A stretch of 64,000 nt of DNA, from the NCBI GenBank assembly GCA_010645155.1, contig CM021315.1:4233811-4297810 (forward strand), in the 5' to 3' direction. The notes beneath the pieces are model-generated. The model was not told where the DNA came from, ran no database searches, and saw only the letters and a program-made list of their open reading frames with translations. Of the stretch, positions 55,170 to 64,000 are shown piece by piece. How positions within the stretch are numbered: the first letter of the stretch is position 1; the number at the start of each line of letters is the position of its first letter. The position numbers were made by a program, and so were the translations under genes. Origin of the DNA: Tigriopus japonicus. Lineage: Eukaryota > Arthropoda > Copepoda > Harpacticoida > Harpacticidae.

Positions 55170-57733
55170 AATCGAATTTAAGACTTCCCGATCAATCTCC
55201 AAAACCCTAGGATGGTACGTCACCCAACCTGTCAGAGTGCTAGAAAAACTCAAGTTCCTGGATTGGATGACTGGATGAGAATCATGATTTCCAGGGAGAT
55301 CAAATCAATGACGTTCTTTTGCAAATAAAATCTGCCTTGTTTTTGCCTGACTTCATAATTCAATCTTGAACGTCGGATTCAAAAGGTAGGCTCTCTCTAC
55401 CAGGGCAATAAAGCAGTTGTAACGAAAGTAGAGTAATAAGTTCCTTTTTTTCGCAAAAGGAACATGCATAACGCCATTACAATTGAAAAATTGTATAAAC
55501 TCAATAACGAATAAAAAACTCAAATACGAATAAAAACTCAAAAAGTACTCATTGCTTTTCCAAATTCAAATTGTTTATCTCTTTTATAATCTTATAAAAT
55601 ATAAAACTGGCATTCTTAAGAAAAAAAAGTTCAAAACGTCAACAAAATGTTGACAAATATCGAATGAACGAAAGAAAGCGAAAAGAATATAACCCTGAGA
55701 CCCATTGGAGGATACTGAGCTTCAATCTGTCCATCGGAGCAAAGTCCATTTTTTTTAAAGTGTTCGGAATATTGACGGTCCTTTTACGAACAGCATGCCT
55801 GGGAGGTCACAATACATAAGACTGGGAGGTCACCTTACTGATATAGCTCCCGAAATAGCAGCCTTACACAAAAGTTTGACCTATTTTCGAACTTCTCAAT
55901 GTACATTGGATAAGTAAAAACAGAAATTTTGTGTACTCAAGCTCAAAGGTTGCACGTCTTTTCCATTTCACTGATTGCGCTTAAAGGACTCTATAAGCAA
56001 ATCCAACCAAGGTTGCGCTATTTGATTTTTTTTAAGAAACAGCACTTGCTCTCATTGGCAAAAGAATGTAAGTATTTGCCCTGCTGCTAATCATTATTTG
56101 TAATGCAAGCCTTTTACTCCAGAAAATTCATTGTTTCATCGTTAAGAAAATAATTTGAACCTTTGAATTAACCATTTGAAGCTCTTGTTGCTTATTAGGA
56201 AAAATGAAGGCAACCACTAATCATGTTCTGGTGTGATGATCGGGGCCACCGGATAGTTGCAAATTACATATTACACTATACTTACCAAAATCTTCTAGTT
56301 TTGTCCAAAATTACAAAAATGGGGATAATTTCACAAAAAAATGTGGAAAATTGCTTGTTGTACTGGAAATTTTCAGAAAAGAAGTAATACTATTATGACG
56401 TTTTTAATGGTAATAAAGCAAAAGGTAATAAAAAATTCCAAATTTTTCGATGGAAAAATAGTGTAGTAAAATAATTTTTCTAATCCCTTTTCATAGTATA
56501 TCTCCCTTTTGCTTGCTTTGTGCTGAGATTTTGGGTACTATCAATTTTCAGGGCTCTTCTTTCTGAAAGGAAAGGGTTCGTGTTTTACATATAAAAAAAT
56601 TATCATCGTGGAGTTTGTAGACGCCTTTTAGCGCCTAACTTCATTAAGCTTAACATTAAACGCATGCCTCAAAGAAGCTCATCTTTTCTAAGCTGAGCCT
56701 CTAGTATGTTTAGTATATCTAATGCCTCTTCTAACTCCAGGCTGAGCTTATAAAATTCATATGATTTGAATAAAAAAAAAAGTCCCTTTATGGTTTAATC
56801 ATTTTTTTTCATTTAAGACCGCTGAACAAAGATTAAATGAAAAATGCTAACGTACTTTGCAAGTTTTTCTTTATGTTTCAAAAATATTTGCACTGCTTTG
56901 ATTTAAAAAAAAACCATTCACGTAAAACAAATTTTCCTATTTCTTTGAACCTAATTTACGGCAACACTTTCAATCACATTAACATAATAAAACAACAAAA
57001 AATGAATCTAAAATCCTTGAAATGATTAAACAATCAATCTATAAAAATGGTGTTGTCATGTATTTTTACATCTTCAATTTCCCGAAGCTTTAAGAAGAAA
57101 CCCGGAAAAAGTGAACGCTTTCTCTTGGTACTGAAATTCCCATCTCTTTTTTACCCTTAGGATTTCATGGAATCGATATGTCGATCACATGAGAGAACGA
57201 ACACATCGAGGCACGAAGTTTTGAAAAGACACATGAAAGATGTGTTCATGTAGCGGGAATGTTCATCCCTCGAAAGTGTAAAGTACGTAGTACAAATTTT
57301 GCCATTTGTTTGCTGATAGTAAATTCCAATTACTTTTTCTTTACGTTTCAAAAACATTTACACCGCTATGATTTTAACCCATTCACGTAACAAAAATTTT
57401 CCCATTTCTTTGAATCTAATTTGATATTGACTCAAACTTTTTTTTTTTTTTTTGAACCCTGAGCTGAATATGAGCTAAAATAAAGGGTAAAAAGAGACCT
57501 AACAGTTCAGGAGAATAACCGACTATTGATTCAATCCTTATCTTTTGCATTGGTAATGGTATATTTTTGGGAAAGTAGCGCTCATGGCAGAGATGGAGAG
57601 ACAAAAATGCAGATCGGGTATTGTCTCGAGTTGATAAGAATATTCATCTTTGGCAAGGTAGTCCAGGTTTCATGCCCAAGATGGCCAGATGCCCATCCAT
57701 GATTGGTAGGTTGGAGCCCTTGGTTGGTTTGGT
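55170..57733. other. Gene-free AT-rich stretch
   Basis: No supported gene, RNA or element boundary. ORFs are short and Lys/Phe/Asn-biased, as expected from AT-rich noncoding DNA. Segments near 56850-56950 and 57340-57425 resemble each other (TTCACGTAA, CAAATTTTCC, TTTCTTTGAA), suggesting a short local duplication. Confidence 0.4.
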
Positions 57734-59479
57734 TCATTGAACGGATGACATCATGGCGTAGAATTCCTCATAATTTATTTGCCCGTCGCCATCGATATCA
57801 GCTTCAGCCACCAATTGTTCACACTCCTCGTCGGTGATCCGTTCACCAATGTTCATCATGACCGCCTTCAGCTCCATCCGACTTATATAACCATTCCCAT
57901 CCTGGAAAAGAAAGAGTATGAATTTTTTTTCTTGTCTTTAATCACAAATGGGCCTAGTTTGTTGTCTGGTAGCTCCAAAAGAGTGGTGACAATGGGATAA
58001 TGCATGATTCATGATTCAGTACGGTCGTTTCGTTGACATTTTGAACCGCCAAACCACTCAAAAATTCACCAGACATTATTATGGAAGATTTTGTGGCTCT
58101 TTGGAGACGATAAGGCTCTTTGTAGTGGCCTTGAGGAAGTGAAAGGAGGCATCATCCAATTTCAGAAAATATTCCAACAAACTCGATCTACCATTAGCGG
58201 TTTCTGCATCGGTAGCATACGTATATTGCAATTCTGCCACTCCCATTGCCATGTTTCTTAGACAGCTTTGCTGAGAAGTGCATCAAGATTGTGGTTCTCC
58301 AATCTTGGACCAACCAGCTTCCATGAAGCATTTTTAAATACCGTCACCGAGCTCTAGAGGCCTTTCACAATTCTCAGGTGCATTAGTCACGACTAATATC
58401 TTTAGAGTGATTTGATTTTGGCTTAGTCAAGCGTACAATTGTTAGCGAATTGTCGATTTCTACACTTGTTCCCAAACTATCTAGTACAGTTCCTTTTAGA
58501 TTATCAAAATTGTTCAGAGAGTTACATTTAAGGCACATGGTCTGTTGCACGACCTTCAGAAGGACTAATACATATTAAAAGTGTGATGCCTCTGAGTTGG
58601 CATTGAATATTCAATCGATGGTTCTTTCTGAAGTTTTAGAACGTAGAAGGTTCTCAATGGCATGAAATTTGTCCTGGTCATTGCAGTAAAAATAAGGAGG
58701 GCTTGAATAAATCAAGAATGAAAACAAACTCAGTGCCATTTATAAATACTTAAATCTCAATCTAGCAAGTCTAAACCTCGATCTTCAGAATGTTCTAAGA
58801 AGCATTTCAATCAGGTGTGAAGAAGATTTGAAATACTTTACGGGACTTTTTAAAAAATATATAAGAACAAACGCGTTTTTATGTCTTTTAGTTGTTTTGA
58901 AAGCAAAAAGTAAATGCTGACATGTTTTTCAAAGCATATTTTAAGAGCCGTTGAGAAGTTCGCCTAAATCACAAAAAAATCCCGTGCCATTGGTCAAGGT
59001 TTCCTTTTGATATTCAATATTCATGTACTAATCAGGAACGAACGAAAAAGAAAACTTACCCCGTCAAACACTTTAAACGCCTCCCGGATTTCGTCCTCTG
59101 CTTGAAGTTCAGACACTTTCTTCGCCATCATGAGTAGAAATTCGGGAAATTCAATGCTGCCACTCCCATCGCTATCTGCTTCATTAATCATATCCTACAG
59201 TCAAACAATCAGAACCATCACCAATCCACATTTTCATAATGATAATAATTGTGTTACAGTCTTGCCATGACACTTGAATTAATATCTTCTAAATAAAAAT
59301 ATTCTCTAAAATATGATCATTAGCCTTACCTGGATCTCCGCATCGGCTGGATTTTGTCCCAGAAGTCGTAGCACTTGTCCCAATTGATTGGGTTTGATGA
59401 TCCCATCGCCATCGCTGTCAACCTCGCGGAAGGCATCGATGATTTCGCCAATCTGCGATGAATTCAATATATCAGCCAT
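57734..59479 (-). CDS. Calmodulin-like EF-hand protein, three exons
   Basis: Exons on the minus strand are 59479-59330, 59194-59060 and 57901-57734, all phase 0, 150 residues, about the length of calmodulin (149). Four EF-hand loops are visible: [12 protein letters not shown] (1), [12 protein letters not shown] (2), [12 protein letters not shown] (3, spanning the exon 2/3 junction) and [12 protein letters not shown] (4). Loop 1 has Gln at position 12, where the bidentate Glu is expected, so it probably binds calcium weakly or not at all; loops 2-4 look intact. The start [13 protein letters not shown] parallels the calmodulin N-terminus. Divergence from true calmodulin and the altered first loop suggest a calmodulin-like or troponin-C-like sensor. 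A candidate 5' noncoding exon lies near 61.9 kb. Confidence 0.88.
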
Positions 59480-61904
59480 GTTCCAAATCGTGACAAAAGC
59501 TTCCCACTGAAGTCGAGTCGGTTCACACGGTAGAGTTTCATATAAATGACCTGATGACGCTTTCAAAACTTGGAAATTGAGTTCGCAGAACAGATATGAT
59601 CACAAGCAACTCTTATGACGAATCCAGGCCTACAGTAATATTGATTTTCAAGGAGAGAATTATAGGTTTAAGTAAGCATTACACGGACAATTTGGACGAA
59701 TCCAGAGCCATATGTCATGGATCAGGAGCACACCCACGTGCACAATGTTCATGGTGTATTGATGTATGATTTCGCCGAGAGATACATTGTGGCTGCCCAC
59801 TCAAAAAATGGCCTTTTCGTCATGGACCAATAAGATCAAATGAACAAAGCCTACAAGTGTACGTACATATTTACTTGGGTGTAGAGCACAAGACTCTTGG
59901 TATTACTATGTACAATCTGTTTCGCAAGATTTGGGCTTTGAGTTGAACAGGTAGTACGCAGCTGAGGAACTTCATCTTTTTATGCCACGATGCTCGATAA
60001 CTTTATTTCAAAGTCTCCTTGAAATTCCTCCCTTCCAAATGGGCCGGAATGTCGTCTGTCATTTGTAAAAGTGAAGTTGCTTGTGGATTGCTAAGCTGAC
60101 AAGGCATGAGAGATGACAGGAGAAAGCATCACGATCTTTGCTACTGATGCTGTCTGTGTTCACTCGTCCTCACGAAGGACAACGAAATGATGCCACGTTC
60201 AGGATGTTCAAAGTGTGTGTACGACACATTTGCAAGTGACTGAATCATTACTTCATGGACCGGGGCAAAAAAAGTGAGTTTCCACTTACCACTCATACAA
60301 GTTGACGTTAATAACGACTAATGATACAGAGTCCCATTGAAACTGAATGTGGTGAATCCTGTTACTCACAGAAAAAAGTGTAAAGGTGATCACGGTAGTG
60401 TAAAGAACTTGAAGGCCGATGTCATTTTGAAATGATTTAATGAAGATTTGTTTTTGAAAGAGCATCATAATCTATGAATTGATTGAATTGACTTGATACG
60501 GAGGTTCAGAACATTCTTTAGATTTTCTTTGGTGGGGTTGATAGTTTCCTACAATTGTGACCATTGTTTCACAAAAGAAAATTGAGACAAATTGTGTTTT
60601 TCTAGTAAATGATATGGTTCATCAAGTTGTTCCAAATCAAACCGGAGAAATACATAAATGAGTTCAACTTTTTCTAAGACATTGATTGACCTTCCGCAGA
60701 TATGAACTTGGTTGGATCCTATACAAATACCTATTTACGGAGTCAGAAATTTTCAAGGCTTGGTTTCAAAAGTTTGAAGACTCTTAATTGCTTTCAAAAT
60801 GCAATTACACTTTCAATTAGATCATTGAGGCAAAACTGATATCAATATCAAAGCTCGAAGCCCAATTTTTGGTTACTTCTCTTTTAATAACCGCGTTATT
60901 ACCGACATAACATGTGATGTCTTGTGGTTGCTATTGTAAATTACGTTGTTTCTGATGAAAAGATTGCGGTTCATCTCTAATTTGAATTGAAGTGACTAAT
61001 TGTAATACTTTGAATACTTGGGAACTCATAAATGTTGGCTTTGCGTTTTAAGTAGGTAGTTTGATCGTCGGGCAAACTTTGATGTTTTTGCAGAGGACGA
61101 GAGCTGCAAAACAACATTTACAACATTGTGATATTTTTCAATGGAACTTTGCTTGTCCGATGGTGCAATAAAAGTCCTAAAGGTTAGAAAGAAATTCCCC
61201 CTATAAAGACTTGGTTTGGATCCCGCTTTGGGGATTTTGGTGAAGTTAAATAAAGCTCTCGTCAAGCTCTCATTCGAGTGTATTCACGCTAGCTAAAAAT
61301 GATGAGTTCATTCAGATGAACCAGTCCATAATTTGATGAAGACAAGTATATTTTCCGAATGAACACAACTCACAACTTAGAGTGATTGTGAATAGTTTAT
61401 AAATAGACGTTAACGAGAGAAGCTATTTCACGCAGAAGGACCCTCAATCGTCTGAACTATATTAACAATAAGACGAAATCATAATTTAAATTTGATGAGC
61501 TCCAGAGGACCATTGCATGAAAATTATCTAAGATACTAAAACGAAGATTGAAGTTCAATAAACACAGCAGCCTACGTCACTTTGCTTGGAAATAACAGGA
61601 AAATCAAAGTTGTTTGAATGTCAGGAAGGAAAAATCTCACTTTGAGCTTTAGACACGTACATAGAGCAAGATTACAAGCATAACACCATAAAACTCACAA
61701 CCTCTCCTCTCGCTCTACGTTTATCTGTGGGCAAAGGAATCCACGGGATCCACGTACGACAAAAATTCATGGAATTTCATGGATTTCATCTAGAAGACAA
61801 CCCAGTTTTCGAAATGATTACACAACGAATTTGATACTCGAACAAGTTTATAAAACAATCCCACTCTTCAATGGTTATAAAAAACAATCAATTCATACAC
61901 TTAC
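59480..61904. other. Gene-free stretch upstream of the calmodulin-like coding region
   Basis: No coding region is supported. It would be the 5' intron if the exon at 61.9 kb belongs to the calmodulin-like gene. An acceptor-like CTCGACTTCAG occurs on the minus strand about 40 bases before the start codon. Confidence 0.35.
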
Positions 61905-62010
61905 CTTGATCAACGAGATGTATTCGATCGGCAATGATGAGCCATGGTTGAAGATTCGGGTAGTCGTGGAAACACAGAAGTACAGCTCCTGGTCGTGAAT
62001 GTCACAGGAA
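61905..62010 (-). other. Possible 5' noncoding exon of the calmodulin-like gene
   Basis: On the minus strand a strong splice donor (ATCAAG then GTAAGTG, exon end 61905) follows an unassigned segment. The segment has an 11-codon upstream ORF (MAHHCRSNTSR, 61945 to 61910). The exon's 5' limit is a guess. It could belong to the calmodulin-like gene, 2.4 kb downstream on the same strand, or to no gene. Confidence 0.3.
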
Positions 62011-64000
62011 GCTCTACCCCTGTGTTCTAAATACCACCGTTTCATAGTTCAAAATCTTCACGAGAAACATCATAAACTGGCCAGGTCAATCGGTTTTTTT
62101 TCACCATTGACAAAGTATTGAAATTTCAAATAGAACATATACAGTTTTTGTGTCTCATTTCAACTCTTCTAAATTTTCCTCAACGTCGAACGCTTGACGT
62201 CGTCATACCTTGGCAACAAGCTCCGTAATGCATTGCTGCACTTTTCAACGATTAGTCTTCTTTGCCCGAGAAGTTCTTGCCAATATTCGCAGTTTCCAGA
62301 TTCAGCTCAAAACATCTCATGAATATGAACTTACAGTAGAGCATTTGTTAGCATGCATTATGTAAATCTAATGCGAGAATAATAATGACGATCAGACGAC
62401 CCTGTCTCATTGTAAAACATCTCAGAGATCGAGGTTTCCTCGTATTACATAACTCGTGTACGTGTGTATGTACGTTCAGTAGGTACATCAACAATCGAGT
62501 TCTGCAGATCTCGAAATTGTGCTTGCCCAACACTTGGCCAGCCAGAGGGCCCTTCCCCAAATGTGGCCAGTCATTTTTTATGGAGCCTCTATGTACTAGC
62601 AAAGTGTCTTCCTTCGTCTAGCAACCAACCAGTCTAGCAACCAACCAACCAACTACCAGGCACTGCTCACTCTGACTGGCTGGATTGGTGGGTTGTGGGC
62701 TGGATGACTGACTGGTTCACTGTGGACCAATTACGTCAACATCGTCGATCTAAAGTCTTTAGCACACAACTTGCTCAAAGAGCACAAATCGTGTGCATTC
62801 AAATCAAGTTGAAACAGATTTTACTCAAGCTATATTTGAGCAAAGGGACCATTTTGAAGTACCATGAGTGATATTTTCTCTTTGAGCTATGTACACAATG
62901 CCCACCCACTCTCCATAAAGATTCTCATGTAGAGCTTGGGAGGATTGATCACAGTAGTTGTTGGAGTGTAAAAGACCTCCATGTATTCTTTTGGGCTTGG
63001 TTTTGACGTAATAAACAAAAACGCACTTCGTCGTCAGACGAAGCCAAAATAGGCGCATTCAATTCAAGATCGATCAAGTAGTCGACCCTTACGTTTACAT
63101 GTAGTACGTACAATTCTTCGTGCATATGATAGAGACACATACAGGGCAAACGACTGGACCCTAGAATTGAGAGTGTTTAAAATTGCAGTGGCCAAATGAA
63201 ATGGAAGTGCAATGTACAGAACGATTAGTGTCTATCTGTTTGAGATCAGACACTCCATTGGGCGAATTTTTGCCCTCGGATTTTATGTACACCAACGGGA
63301 TGATGATTCTATCAAGACTGCGGAAAACGGTGTGCAACTATAGTACTAAAGTTGCGTTAGAGTAGTTGAGCTCTATCTTGCAAGGTTTGCCTCTGGGCAT
63401 CTGGAAAGTAAATCAACGAGACTGAATACTTGAGCACAAGGTCGACAAATGACCTTAGGTCCTCTAAACATCTTAGGATTGCTTAAACATTTGACATCAT
63501 GGATTATTGATTTCTTCCAATCGATTTGAAAGAGGACAAATTCATTTGGAGGACTTCAAGTGCTCTGACGAAATTGAAGAAATGGTGAATTGATTTGCTT
63601 TGACTTGACATAGAAAAGACCCTAACCTATCAAAGTATGATTTTTTTAAACTTCAATTCTAATCAGTGTTGCCATTTAAGCCAAGAAACGTGATCCTAAT
63701 CATTTTCATTTTCTCCCTCAGTAACAGTTGCAACGTGTGGAAAAAGAGATCCACCAATGGAGCAAAACTGAAGGAGAGAACGCCATGAAGGTCAAACGTC
63801 GTTGCTGATTGATTACCTTGCTCACTCGATGTTTCGGTAGATGATTGAAGCTGGGAGCAATGAATAAGTAGTACACCAGTAGTTCCAATGAAGTGTGGCC
63901 CCTTGATTAGTCCTATCAGCTGCTAATGTCGTTTAGTTCCCAACAGAGAAAGAGAGTAGAGTAAAAGAGCTCCACAACTTAGGAAACGGGGAGTTCCGAC
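62011..64000. other. Gene-free right end of the window
   Basis: I see no supported gene. A run of CAACCAAC and GACTGGCTGG-type words lies at about 62620-62720. The remaining ORFs are short and domainless. Confidence 0.4.

Noticed and set aside
1..64000. CRISPR array, operons, riboswitches or other bacterial features
   Set aside because: The genes are spliced and eukaryotic; tandem repeats here have no unique spacers between regular repeats.

Overview
This is a piece of an animal nuclear genome, most likely an arthropod and perhaps a copepod-like crustacean. The genes have GT-AG introns, mostly short with a few multi-kb ones, spacers are AT-rich, and one gene encodes an FMRFamide-receptor-like GPCR. 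There are many DNA transposons (hAT, Tc1/mariner) and non-LTR retrotransposons, and a short TTAGG tract matches the arthropod telomere motif. The taxon is inference; the gene and element calls come from the sequence.

Layout. 1-2.2 kb: a non-LTR retrotransposon on the minus strand (ORF2 with APE endonuclease running off the left edge, ORF1 with CCCH-type fingers). 2.9-15.4 kb: mostly gene-free, with transposon relics: a foldback element (4.9 kb), a hAT transposase remnant (6.1 kb), an internally deleted mariner (7.2-7.75 kb) and a hAT MITE with a perfect 8-bp target duplication (12.5 kb). 15.4-24.8 kb: a four-exon class A GPCR gene whose 4.9-kb first intron holds an intronless ankyrin-repeat gene on the opposite strand. 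26.1-29.6 kb: a five-exon CEP104 homologue that stops right after its TOG-like domain.

31.9-40.2 kb: a nested block of mobile DNA. The outer boundary has 11-bp hAT-like terminal repeats and an 8-bp target duplication with one mismatch. Inside are a 21-copy 30-bp minisatellite, a relic of a LINE 3' end, a hAT element carrying another hAT element, a Tc1 transposon with four copies of its terminal motif, and a decayed LINE reverse transcriptase of the same family as the copy at the left edge. 41.6-43.4 kb: a 57-bp tandem repeat and two more MITEs, one with a tRNA-like stretch and the TTAGG tract.

44.3-55.2 kb: the gene-dense part. It holds a ZNF800-like zinc-finger gene (+), MPV17 (+), a single-exon basic protein ending in a CaaX box (+), and a TTF2/lodestar SNF2-type ATPase (-), the last two tail to tail. 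57.7-59.5 kb: a three-exon calmodulin-like gene (-), with a possible 5' noncoding exon near 61.9 kb. The rest of the right end has no gene I can support.

The host genes are not a pathway; they look like independent housekeeping or signalling loci (receptor, cilium/centriole tip, mitochondrial inner membrane, chromatin/transcription, calcium binding). The main interest is in the architecture: the nested gene, the layered transposons, the lineage-specific domain loss in CEP104 and the uncharacterised prenylation-motif protein.
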